Shown here: positions 10,301-16,745 of the stretch, one piece after another
Position numbering within the stretch: position 1 is the stretch's first letter
Layout: each line of letters starts with the position of its first letter
The notes under the pieces: model-generated
Told to the model about the DNA's origin: nothing
The model's input: the letters and a program-made list of their open reading frames with translations, nothing else
Databases searched by the model: none
Translations under genes and position numbers: made by a program
DNA from: an uncultured Muribaculaceae bacterium
GTDB taxonomy: Bacteria > Bacteroidota > Bacteroidia > Bacteroidales > Muribaculaceae
DNA: 36,896 nt
Direction: 5' to 3'
Assembly: GCA_910584525.1 (NCBI GenBank)
Contig: CAJUAT010000024.1
Coordinates: 1-36,896, forward strand

Positions 10301-10583
10301 CGGGCGAGGCTACCCAGTCGTCAACGGGGTACAAGTTGCCGTCGACATCCTTTTCGTTAGTGTAGACGAAGCCTTTTTCGTAGCTGCCGCCGGTTTTCTT
10401 GGAACCGGTGAAGTCTGCGGCCACGCCGGGAGTGAATGTGGGCGTGCCGTCCACGACGTTGATCACTGTCCAACCGGAGTCTTCTCCTCCCATGTCGGAC
10501 TCATAGGGTGGCGCTATCGGAGCCGCCGTGGCCACCATGGCCAGACACCCTATGCCTAATGTCATCGTAAGAATTTTCTTCAT
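7314..10583 (-). CDS. Large secreted multi-domain (jelly-roll/Fn3) surface protein, paralogue of the downstream gene
   Basis: 1089 residues. Signal peptide at 1-20 (ILTMTLGIGCLAMVATA). It has at least three or four jelly-roll modules of the choice-of-anchor J type, with DDWVASPGIWLKKG near 86, EDAWLILPHFKADKAG near 379, and DDWGFTAPMDFEHEKYYK near 896. Fn3-like domains with ATLTWTNP/ASLEWTYP-like starts lie between them, and the C-terminal tail of about 75 residues ends GIYVVRVTSDGNSFDCKITR, again sorting-signal-like. No enzyme motif was seen. It is the first gene of a minus-strand pair and has a consensus promoter about 240 bp upstream, leaving an unusually long 5' leader. The function is unknown; a cell-surface adhesin or binding protein is an inference from its architecture. 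Confidence 0.8.
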   Translation of the reverse strand: MKKILTMTLGIGCLAMVATAAPIAPPYESDMGGEDSGWTVINVVDGTPTFTPGVAADFTGSKKTGGSYEKGFVYTNEKDVDGNLYPVDDWVASPGIWLKKGVAYKIQFSSKHNGSPAASSDYHLLFKLSVAKGNTLTDLQNGKVLFDYNSDNNPSANMFTGGSGRAFAYPSAIFTPEEDGVYYFGINLYSYKGSVDGMIQRVTGFMIQDLFTAVTPKAVQDFYAFNDTIAPNRELSHKVCWRLDTLDFDGAKLPDNIKYTKVEFFRNDSLVHTIADPETGKKFWWVDDASKGLTAGKHKYAAICYLNNGNKSGSTDYTMNKWVGPIDTVALPWTMANFSSIDFNKEWVYALGNTPNAKGTWSKSSSTIIYKPTSNKPEDAWLILPHFKADKAGLYHLKSKLRFGVNKYDGLEIWVQKGTITRPSDFKGEKAGFIPFPGNTSDHIDYTAFDIAEPGTYTLAIRRYSEKAQTTSQVTISSLTIEGTALCPLPVADLKGEIKDEKAVLTWTNPTIDNVGKEIKALSKVMVLRYNNLDDTVAVATLTVDIAPGAPMTFTDSVEKPFIYNYQVIPYIAENTHPQPPMTAFADYTWVGSKLQKLPYTFQAGGNHQETIVPAQQLFSFEYGEGAYSSKWGLYTAGFQLSMSRGKTYAHRIICPPMELKKGHYKAVISLKGGMASMPLKLAYRNQEDPANTLKGEVDFNTASYSTSYHELAPVTINVKEDGISNFVINFEGTLPSSGSSTKLTIDKIHFEYIPEVPVAVSDLKVTADADGERKASLEWTYPTKSSMGGDAPALTKAIVYRNGESIVTLAEGLEAGAKGTYNDTVVPDAGIFSYKVEVYSADGCSDAKEVRSSWIGKGKNIPYVCNDYTEWTLPKESGWSLVNGHAYYENEDEVTDDWGFTAPMDFEHEKYYKVEFSTWFDAAWEAVDMRLCIGADAKADGMLNLGTFSVNGAGEANASKIEFFIKAKTSNSRREAGRNEMEYITVPAGISNLGFNAKNGGSVHISDFKVNTYIPSGVEGIGDGNGICRNGNRLIIPENADVVIYNLNGIAVYKAHGVSSIDINSLAKGIYVVRVTSDGNSFDCKITR

Positions 10584-10699
10584 ACGTCTTAGTTGTTAAT
10601 TGTTGTTATGTGTTTTCTTGCTTTGCGTGATGTGTGTCAGTGTCGGTATTTCTGTTTTGTTTCGGCTTCCGGCGGGATGAAAACTGTGCATTTTGCTAC

Positions 10700-10715
10700 T
10701 TATGACAAGTCATAA
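10700..10715. promoter_or_regulatory. Palindrome in the leader of the 1089-residue gene
   Basis: TTATGACAAGTCATAA, a perfect 7+2+7 dyad, lies in the predicted 5' leader of the minus-strand gene. A second small dyad (TTGAC, 4-base loop, GTCAA) follows at 10739-10752. Either could be an operator or an RNA hairpin. Apart from these and the promoters listed, nothing was recognised in the 431-bp divergent gap at 10584-11014. Confidence 0.35.
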
Positions 10716-10818
10716 CCCTCATCTGCGTCAGTGTTTGGTTGACGTTTGTCAATAGAAGTATGTGCATGTTTCATAGGCCGTTGGCTTTATTTGTGTTGAC
10801 GTTGACCGTTATCGCTTG

Positions 10819-10850
10819 CAAATATATGTAAAGAAATTTTAAGCGGCAAA
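10819..10850 (-). promoter_or_regulatory. Promoter of the giant secreted-protein pair
   Basis: On the minus strand, TTTG at 10850-10847, a 20-bp spacer, then TATATTTG at 10826-10819: an exact match to the Bacteroides-type consensus. The transcript would start near 10812, leaving about 230 nt of untranslated leader before the ATG at 10583. Confidence 0.6.
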
Positions 10851-10940
10851 TATTTTTGAAAAATACGTATAAAAACCGTAAATTTTAACACTTCCGCCCC
10901 TAATCTATTGACTCACAGACGTTTCCTTATCCCGGTTCTG

Positions 10941-10958
10941 TTCTGTGATTCCCAAAAA
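10941..10958 (+). promoter_or_regulatory. Upstream motif TTCTGTGATTCC plus A-run, copy 2
   Basis: TTCTGTGATTCC then CAAAAA, preceded by CCCGGTTC, 74 bp before the trkA ATG. Copy 1 lies 71 bp before the prmC ATG. A degenerate -7 box, TAAGTCTTG (11002-11010), ends 4 bases before the trkA ATG, exactly as in prmC. Confidence 0.4.
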
Positions 10959-11014
10959 GGCTCGCGACATAATATTGGCTATCATGCGTTAATATTATTA
11001 GTAAGTCTTGTGAT

Positions 11015-12349
11015 ATGAAGATATTGATAGCTGGGAGTGGGGATACAGGGACTCATCTGGCGAAGATGCTGTCGTATGAGTCGCAGGATGTGGTGCTTCT
11101 CAGCGACGACAAGGATCATCTGGAGAACCTTGACTCGCGCTATAACCTTATGGTGTCGATAGGGAGTCCGCTGAATGTCGGCGACCTTCGGGCGGCAGGC
11201 GTGGCCGACGCCGACCTCTTTATAGCCGTGACGCCGCAGGAAACCGACAACATAGTGTCGTGCGAGATGGCCCGACGTCTTGGGGCGGCACGCTGCGTGG
11301 CTCGTATCGGCAACCCTGAGTTCATGCGCGAGGATATGGTCAGAATGTTTGCCGACGCCGGTGTCGACTCGCTGATTCTTCCCGAGCAGCTTGCATGCCG
11401 CGAGATTTGCGACCTCATACGCCGCAGCTGGGCCGTCAACTGGTTCCGGCTCTATCACGGCAGGCTCATACTCGCCGGGATACGCATCACCGACGCAACC
11501 CCCGTGCGCGACACCCCGCTGAAGAATGTGCACCTTGACGGGCGTCGCCTCCATGTGGTTGCAATCAGAAGAAACGGGCGCCTGATAATACCACGTGGCG
11601 ACGACAGCCTCCTCAAAGGCGACCTCGCTTATATTACCATCCGTCCAGAGGACGAGAGCTATCTCCAGGAGGCCATGGGCGCCGGCAAGGTCAAGATCGG
11701 CAGTGTCATGATCAGTGGCGGAGGCAAGATTTCTCGTCTCCTGTGCAAGGCCCTCGAACGTAAATGCCATGTCACCGTCATAGAGAAGAACCGCGACAGA
11801 TGCCGCCGTCTCGCCGAGGAGTTCCCCGACGTTACGGTGGTGAATACCGACTGTCGCGACTTCACCACTCTCCGCGACGAGGGTGTGGAGAACACCGACC
11901 TCTTCATAGCCCTCAACGACAGCGACGAGGCCAACATAGTGTCGTGCATGGTGGCTCGGAAAGCGGGCGTGCGTCGGACCGTGGCCGAGATTGAGGATGT
12001 GAGATATATAGCCGACGCCGAGCAGCTTTGGATCGACAAGGTGGTCAACAAGAAGCTTCTCACCTCGGGGCACGTGCTGCGCGACATTCTCGGCAATGAT
12101 GTGCGTGTCAGCGAGATCATGACCCTCGAGGATCTGGAAATCGCGGAGATAGAGGCTGCTGAGGACTCCAATATCACGGGCCGGCCGGTGAAGGATCTTC
12201 GGCTCCCCGACACTCTCACTCTCGGCGGCCTCATACGCGACGGCCGGGGGATGCTTATCGCCGGCGACACCCGCATAGAGCCGGGCGACATGGTGATGGT
12301 GGTGTTCCAGCCGGGCAATCTTCACAAGGTAAGGAAGCTTTTCAGATGA
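11015..12349 (+). CDS. trkA: Trk potassium uptake regulatory subunit TrkA
   Basis: Cytoplasmic NAD(H)-binding RCK protein that gates the TrkH potassium channel. The 444 residues match a two-copy TrkA: two Rossmann (RCK-N) domains, each followed by an RCK-C domain. The first Rossmann loop is AGSGDTGTHLAKML near 6-19; the second is SGGGKISRLLCKAL near 234-247. The segments NIVSCEMARRLGA and NIVSCMVARKAGV mark the matching positions in the two halves. The stop overlaps the trkH ATG as ATGA, so expression is coupled. The start lies 4 bases after a weak -7-like element. Confidence 0.94.
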   Translation: MKILIAGSGDTGTHLAKMLSYESQDVVLLSDDKDHLENLDSRYNLMVSIGSPLNVGDLRAAGVADADLFIAVTPQETDNIVSCEMARRLGAARCVARIGNPEFMREDMVRMFADAGVDSLILPEQLACREICDLIRRSWAVNWFRLYHGRLILAGIRITDATPVRDTPLKNVHLDGRRLHVVAIRRNGRLIIPRGDDSLLKGDLAYITIRPEDESYLQEAMGAGKVKIGSVMISGGGKISRLLCKALERKCHVTVIEKNRDRCRRLAEEFPDVTVVNTDCRDFTTLRDEGVENTDLFIALNDSDEANIVSCMVARKAGVRRTVAEIEDVRYIADAEQLWIDKVVNKKLLTSGHVLRDILGNDVRVSEIMTLEDLEIAEIEAAEDSNITGRPVKDLRLPDTLTLGGLIRDGRGMLIAGDTRIEPGDMVMVVFQPGNLHKVRKLFR

Positions 12350-13809
12350 GGGCAGATATATCATACGGGTCAGTAGCCGGCGTTTTGGGGCGGCTGCTGC
12401 TTGCGGAGGCATTGCTGCTGCTGATACCGCTGGCGGTGGCTCTTGAGGGCGACGCGGCCGACCTTCGTGGCTTTCTGTGGGCGGTAGGCGGGTCGGCGGC
12501 AGCCGGCACGGCTCTGTCGGCATTACGCCGTGGCCGCAGGCCTTCAATCCATCGCCGCGAAGGTTTCATGCTCGTGAGCCTTGCCTGGGTGGTATGCTCC
12601 GCTTTCGGAATGATCCCTTTCATTCTGGGCGCTCATCCATTGTCGGTGACGGATGCCTTCTTCGAGACCATCTCCGGATTTACTACCACCGGCGCCACCA
12701 CCATCGCCGATGTGGAGGCTCTCTCGCCGGCGCTCCTCCTATGGCGAAGCATGACCCAATGGATAGGTGGCCTCGGAATACTCCTCTTCATGCTCGCCGT
12801 GCTCCCTACTCTCAACGAGAAGGGGGGAATCCCCATATACAATGCCGAGACCACCGGCATATCCCATTCGAAAATACATCCGCGTATCCGGCAGACGGCC
12901 CTGGCACTCTGGAGCGTATACATAGTGCTCACCGTCGCGATGCTGCTGCTGCTGTGGGCCGGACCCATGGATTTCTTCGACGCGCTCAACCATTCCCTCT
13001 GCGCCATATCCACCGGCGGCTTCTCCACCCGCAACGCCGGTGTGGCCTACTGGAACTCTCAGTATGTCGACGCCGTCCTCACGGTATTCATGTTTGCCGG
13101 GGGCGTGAATTTCGCTTTGCTATACGACATGGGCAAGGGACGTTTCCGCAATGTATGGAAGAATGATGTGCTCAGGGCCTATTGTCTGATAGTGCTTGTG
13201 GCTTATGTGTCGTTTGTGGTGGCTCTGGTGCTTCAGGGTAAGGTGCACGGGGTGTTCGACGCCGTGACGGCTCCTCTTTTCCATGCGGTGTCGGCGGTGA
13301 CTTCCACGGGTTTCTCCATCAGCGATTATTCGGGCTGGGGGCCTTTCGCTCTGTTGCTGACGATGCTCCTCATGGCGAGCGGTGCATGTGCCGGCTCTAC
13401 CTCGGGAGGTCTGAAGGTCGACAGAACGGTGGCGCTGCGTAAGAATATTGCCAACGAGGTGAAACATTCCCTCTATACGAAGCGTATGTATGTGGTGCGT
13501 GTCAACGGGCAGGTGATACCGGGCGAGGAACTCAGCCGCATCACGGCTTTTGTGACCATCTACGTGCTGCTGATAGTTGCCGGAGCTCTGGTGGCGTCGG
13601 CTTTCGGCATAGGTCTGGAGGATGCTTTCTTCGCCACCATCTCCTGCATAGGCAACAATGGACTGGGCTATGGAGTGACGGGCGTCGCCGGGGGGGTCGG
13701 TATGCTTCCGGATGCCGTGAAATGGATTATGTCGCTGATTATGCTGCTGGGACGACTGGAGATTTTTTCCGTAATCGTAATGGTGATGCCGGTCTTTTGG
13801 CGTAAATAA
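12346..13809 (+). CDS. trkH: Trk potassium uptake channel subunit TrkH
   Basis: Inner-membrane potassium-translocating subunit that works with TrkA. The 487 residues are highly hydrophobic. The four pore loops each keep a filter glycine: SGFTTTGATT near 109-118, STGGFSTRN near 221-229, TSTGFS near 319-324 and GNNGLGYG near 436-443. The N terminus, about 70 residues before the first conserved region, carries two predicted membrane segments. Start ATG overlaps the trkA stop by four bases. No terminator with a U-run was found in the 40 bases after the stop. Confidence 0.93.
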   Translation: MRADISYGSVAGVLGRLLLAEALLLLIPLAVALEGDAADLRGFLWAVGGSAAAGTALSALRRGRRPSIHRREGFMLVSLAWVVCSAFGMIPFILGAHPLSVTDAFFETISGFTTTGATTIADVEALSPALLLWRSMTQWIGGLGILLFMLAVLPTLNEKGGIPIYNAETTGISHSKIHPRIRQTALALWSVYIVLTVAMLLLLWAGPMDFFDALNHSLCAISTGGFSTRNAGVAYWNSQYVDAVLTVFMFAGGVNFALLYDMGKGRFRNVWKNDVLRAYCLIVLVAYVSFVVALVLQGKVHGVFDAVTAPLFHAVSAVTSTGFSISDYSGWGPFALLLTMLLMASGACAGSTSGGLKVDRTVALRKNIANEVKHSLYTKRMYVVRVNGQVIPGEELSRITAFVTIYVLLIVAGALVASAFGIGLEDAFFATISCIGNNGLGYGVTGVAGGVGMLPDAVKWIMSLIMLLGRLEIFSVIVMVMPVFWRK

Positions 13810-13830
13810 GGATTTATAGGATGCGGTCTT

Positions 13831-13881
13831 TAGAGCGCGTTCCTTAAAATTTCGGGGCCGTAGGGGCGGCTCTTTTCGAGC
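13831..13881 (-). repeat. Left imperfect inverted-repeat arm of the accessory segment
   Basis: Read on the minus strand, it starts TCGAAAAGAGC and ends TTAAGGAACGCGCTCTA. The plus-strand sequence at 23033-23096 has TCGAGAAGAGC and TTAAGGAACGCGCTCTTA at matching positions, with a GGCC-containing middle. The arms therefore face each other across about 9.2 kb. They could be element ends or just a recurring intergenic motif. Confidence 0.45.
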
Positions 13882-13919
13882 AGATTTATCTCCCTTTGGT
13901 CGATGAGCTAAAGGTTTAC

Positions 13920-14086
13920 GAGTCGAGGAGGGAGCGATGCGGGCATCCCTGGGCTTCCTCGGCGGTGCGGGCTTCGACTTCTTAAGTGTAGCTGTCGCCG
14001 TCGAAAGTGATTACTTCTACCGAGAAGTATTTGAGCTTGCGGTTGGAGTTGAGAGAGCTGTCGAATATGTTCATTACGTGGGTCAT
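13920..14086 (-). pseudogene. Broken small gene (starts MTHVMNIFDSSLN)
   Basis: From ATG at 14086-14084 the minus strand reads MTHVMNIFDSSLN, a basic segment, then YFSVEVITFDGDSYT, then TAA at codon 35 (13984-13982). The same frame continues past the stop with EVEARTAEEAQ, which looks like genuine coding, and then dissolves into a different frame. I therefore read it as a small beta-rich protein gene inactivated by a nonsense change and a later frameshift. The family is not recognised. A second, more decayed copy lies inverted on the plus strand at about 14370-14500. A functional 34-residue peptide cannot be excluded. Confidence 0.5.
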
Positions 14087-14500
14087 GATTTTGAAGTTTT
14101 AGAGGGTTTTTACTGTGCGCCGGGGCGCGTTTGATTTACATTGCAGAATATGCGGCTGACCCAATCAGTGCCTCTCGGCACGTTAGCCGACAAGGGTTCG
14201 TCCAAAAGGGCTTGCCCCTTGAATACTCTTTTTTAAGCAGTAAAAAAGGAAGATTTTTTGAGCGAATTTACCTGCCCTTTTCGAGCGTAGATAAAGCCGC
14301 TAACTTCGCGATGTAAATACAATGTGCCTCCGAGCGTGTTTACAAGTAAACTCCTCAAAACGTCTTGGCAAAATTATAACCCACGTAACCTGCAAGGCAT
14401 ATTCTACGGCGAACGCCGACCGCTCCGCTCAAAATACATATCTACACCGTGAAGTAATCACTCGATGGCAAAAGCCTCTCACCTTTATGTGTCATCGCCC
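13960..14500. repeat. Diverged inverted duplication (leader plus small-gene start)
   Basis: Two arms diverge from a 62-base spacer (14212-14273) with a CTTTTTT...AAAAAAG dyad at its centre. Left arm (minus, from 14211) and right arm (plus, from 14274) share, in the same order: GCCCTTTT, an AGCCGC box, ATGTAAAT, AAAATyATrACCCACGTAA (14092-14074 and 14370-14388) and GAAGTAATCACT (14017-14006 and 14451-14462). The last two are 75 and 81 bases apart. In the right arm the ATG has become ATA. The rest of 13810-14767 holds many short dyads (GTTTACAAGTAAAC at 14337, CTTGGCTCAGCCAAG near 14510) and no intact gene. Confidence 0.6.
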
Positions 14501-14681
14501 CAGCGCTTGGCTCAGCCAAGAACCCCGGCGTCGGATGCATAGAGAAAGAAATCGCCCCAAGTAGAGGCGATGGAACAATCAGTTCAGAGTATAAGTTGGT
14601 AAATCCCCCTCAAAGGGCATTATGTACGGTAAAAATCCTATTACTTGCGAGTGCTTGCCGATGCCGTAACGGACTACCAAT

Positions 14682-14704
14682 AAAAAAGCCGCTCGTAAGC
14701 GGCT
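14682..14704 (-). terminator. Terminator after the first toxin-antitoxin pair
   Basis: On the minus strand AGCCGCT, TACG, AGCGGCT and a run of U (A-run 14682-14687 on plus): a classic intrinsic terminator about 65 bases beyond the antitoxin stop. A second small hairpin, CCCTGC/GCAGGG at 14710-14727, precedes it. Confidence 0.85.
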
Positions 14705-14767
14705 CATATCCCTGCAAGAAAGCAGGGCGTGAAAAAATTCTATTTGAGAAGTCAAATAAAAAGGCTA

Positions 14768-15094
14768 TTACCAAAGAGCCATTTTAAGACCTCCCTCCAC
14801 TTCAAGGTTTACATGAAGCCCAAGAGCCTTGAAAGCCCGGGCAACAGTGGAGAGGTTGAAAGTGTGGCCGCTCTCGATGCGCGATACCTGAGCTTTTTTG
14901 ACACCCATAAGCTCTCCGAGTTCTTCCTGTGTCATATTCTTGTTTTTCCGAGCCTGTTTGATAGCCTCGCCAATGTGATAGGCGCGGATATCCTCATTGA
15001 CTGCCGCCTCGAAAGCATCGCGTCGAGGAGTACCTATTGTTCCGAGGTACTTGTCTTCAAGTTCCTCAATGGTGGAATATTTCAGTTGTGCCAT
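14768..15094 (-). CDS. Xre/HigA-type antitoxin (HTH transcriptional regulator)
   Basis: 108 residues with a C-terminal helix-turn-helix: NKNMTQEELGELMGVKKAQVSRIESG, about residues 52-77, typical of Cro/C1-type DNA-binding antitoxins. The N-terminal 50 residues include DAFEAAVNEDIRAYHIGEAI, the usual lead-in of HigA-like proteins. It starts 3 bases after the toxin stop (15098), so both are on one mRNA in the toxin-first order of higBA modules. By family precedent it binds and neutralises the toxin and represses the promoter near 15460. A strong terminator follows. Confidence 0.85.
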   Translation of the reverse strand: MAQLKYSTIEELEDKYLGTIGTPRRDAFEAAVNEDIRAYHIGEAIKQARKNKNMTQEELGELMGVKKAQVSRIESGHTFNLSTVARAFKALGLHVNLEVEGGLKMALW

Positions 15095-15097
15095 ATC

Positions 15098-15439
15098 TTA
15101 TTTATTTTTATTGTCAAACCATTCTTTACGTAAGGCAATCGCCTTGTCCTTTTCTTTCTGAGGAGTCTTCTGCTTCTTCTTCGCAATCCCATGCGTTGCA
15201 ATCACGAGGGTTTCACCGTCATTATCCCAAAAGGCGAACAGACGATAAGCCATGCCTTGATAAGCCGTCCGAAACTCCCATATATCGTTGTCAAGTTTAC
15301 AGAACAATTCGGGATCCTTGACTCCGAAACGAACCTTACGGATATTGTAAAGCACTTTCTCCCGTGCCTTGTCCGGGAGAGATGCAAGAAACTCATCAGC
15401 CTCTATTAGAGTAATCAGTTTGAAAATGGGTTTATCCAT
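15098..15439 (-). CDS. RelE/HigB-family (Gp49-like) toxin
   Basis: 113 residues starting at ATG 15439-15437 (MDKPIFKL). A longer frame to 15517 would run through the promoter and is rejected. The body LFCKLDNDIWEFRTAY followed by YRLFAFW and the basic tail GIAKKKQKTPQKEKDKAIA matches the Gp49/HigB type of RelE-fold mRNA interferases, where the KK.QKTP motif near the C terminus is diagnostic. Expected role: ribosome-dependent mRNA cleavage on release from the antitoxin. The partner antitoxin follows after a 3-base gap. The pair stands at the left side of the accessory segment. Confidence 0.85.
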   Translation of the reverse strand: MDKPIFKLITLIEADEFLASLPDKAREKVLYNIRKVRFGVKDPELFCKLDNDIWEFRTAYQGMAYRLFAFWDNDGETLVIATHGIAKKKQKTPQKEKDKAIALRKEWFDNKNK

Positions 15440-15457
15440 GCCTTTGAAATTACTCTG

Positions 15458-15465
15458 CAAAGTTA
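15458..15465 (-). promoter_or_regulatory. -7 box of the first toxin-antitoxin operon
   Basis: TAACTTTG on the minus strand, an exact -7 match ending 18 bases before the toxin ATG. No convincing -33 TTG is found at the right distance, as in promoters that need or exclude a regulator. Confidence 0.5.
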
Positions 15466-15542
15466 GTAAAAAGTTTACAATATACGAAACATTTAAGCGG
15501 CGATTTTTGTTCGACAAATGCGAAAAAGTTAGATTATAGAGA

Positions 15543-16676
15543 TTAGCGGGAGTCTTTATACCAGGCGGTTTCGGTGTAGGCGGTGTTGAGGGCCGGGAAG
15601 CGCGGTTGGGGGATATAGACCGTCAGGCCGCAGTGCCGGGCTATGTGGAAGCCGTGGTCGTAGGTCGGCATGAAGTCAGCGGTTGCGGCGGCGTATTCCA
15701 CCGCTTCTGAGATTGCCGTGTGGATTTCAGTTACTCGATTAGGAGCGAGTTCGCAGAGGTATTCTTCAAGGTCGAAGAACAGTGTATAATCATGGCGGTT
15801 GAACCGCTGCATTGTTTTCAGTTTTTCTTCATCGAGCAATGTTGAGCCGCCGATGATCTCCGATACTAACGAAGCGAGTTGCGGCATGGCCGAGGTGTTT
15901 ATCACGCTGACGGTGGCGGAGCGATGGTTGCCTGATTTGGCGTTGCGGTAGTTGTAATAGTCGGCGGCGAAGCCGGAGAGGTCGGGAGTCGGAGCGAAAA
16001 GTCGGTAAAGCGACGAGGAATAGATTTCCTCGAAGCCCGGCGAAAGAATTTCGGCGGAGGATACAAGCAGCCGGTCTGCCTTGTCGCGGAGGGCGTATGC
16101 CACTTCCACGCCCCCCATGAAGCAGTTCTCGAAAACGATATAGTCAAATCTGACATCAGCCGGGAGAGCGTCGGCAAGCTCATCGAGTGTCATCTGTTCG
16201 CCGTTGTCATCGAAAACGGTACGCGACAGCGGCTTTTCTTCTAATGTGGGATTTTCCAAAGCTCCCTGCGGGAGCCAGCCGGTGGCGTGTGAAAACAGGA
16301 TAAGGCCGTAATGTCGCGCCGGGGCTGTCTCAATCATATAGTTAAGGAAACGGCTGAAAGTTTCCGGCGAAGCGGAATTTTGAGCCGGGTATGTTTCAAG
16401 CACCGAATAGTTGCCGTCCGGCAGAATCTCGATAAGCTGCGGATAATTGCCTCGGCGGTCGGCATAGACAAGCAGCCGGCAATCTTCGGGGGCGGCGTTT
16501 CTGAACCCCTCCGCAAGAGCGGAGAGCTTATGCGACACTTCCGAATAAAGGTTATTGTCTCCTGCCAGCCAGACCAAAACCGTGCGCTCGGAAACATGAA
16601 CATCCGGCACCGGCTCGTCCTTTTCGCAAGCGGAAAAGATGAGCAACGACAATATGAGTAAAATCCATTTATTCAT
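15543..16676 (-). CDS. Clostripain-like (peptidase C11) lipoprotein
   Basis: 377 residues. Lipoprotein signal peptide with lipobox FSAC, Cys17. Clan CD cysteine peptidase features of family C11: strand RTVLVWLAGDNNL (31-43), catalytic His130 in LILFSHATGWLP and catalytic Cys185 in YIVFENCFMGG. Such enzymes cut after Arg or Lys, and the chain usually self-processes. It is probably exported to the outer membrane or periplasm. It lies 69 bp downstream of the fimbrillin gene on the same strand, beyond a strong terminator, so it is either expressed by read-through or has its own promoter. Its location suggests maturation of the neighbouring fimbrial lipoproteins (inference, by analogy with Arg-gingipain processing of Porphyromonas fimbrillins). 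The start gives a canonical signal peptide. Confidence 0.85.
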   Translation of the reverse strand: MNKWILLILSLLIFSACEKDEPVPDVHVSERTVLVWLAGDNNLYSEVSHKLSALAEGFRNAAPEDCRLLVYADRRGNYPQLIEILPDGNYSVLETYPAQNSASPETFSRFLNYMIETAPARHYGLILFSHATGWLPQGALENPTLEEKPLSRTVFDDNGEQMTLDELADALPADVRFDYIVFENCFMGGVEVAYALRDKADRLLVSSAEILSPGFEEIYSSSLYRLFAPTPDLSGFAADYYNYRNAKSGNHRSATVSVINTSAMPQLASLVSEIIGGSTLLDEEKLKTMQRFNRHDYTLFFDLEEYLCELAPNRVTEIHTAISEAVEYAAATADFMPTYDHGFHIARHCGLTVYIPQPRFPALNTAYTETAWYKDSR

Positions 16677-16687
16677 ACAGGAAGATT

Positions 16688-16726
16688 AAAAAAGTGTCCC
16701 GTGACCGGGTCGCGGGACACTTTTTT
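16688..16726. terminator. Bidirectional terminator after the fimbrillin gene
   Basis: Perfect 14-bp inverted repeat AAAAAAGTGTCCCG at 16688-16701 and CGGGACACTTTTTT at 16713-16726, giving a GC stem with a U-run in either direction. It sits 20 bp after the fimbrillin stop and just before the clostripain ATG. Confidence 0.9.
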
Positions 16727-16745
16727 GAGAGTAGTTATAAGGTGA

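Noticed and set aside
10982..12547. 521-codon minus-strand frame opposite trkA
   Set aside because: Histidine- and proline-rich nonsense composition; the plus strand holds intact TrkA motifs.
14322..14564. Plus-strand 80-codon frame (MCLRACLQVNSSKRL...)
   Set aside because: It runs through the inverted duplication, where the homologous arm encodes a different frame; composition is not protein-like.
13810..14767. tmRNA, RNase P RNA or group II intron in the noncoding stretch
   Set aside because: No tag-peptide frame, no RNase P core and no domain V hairpin were found.
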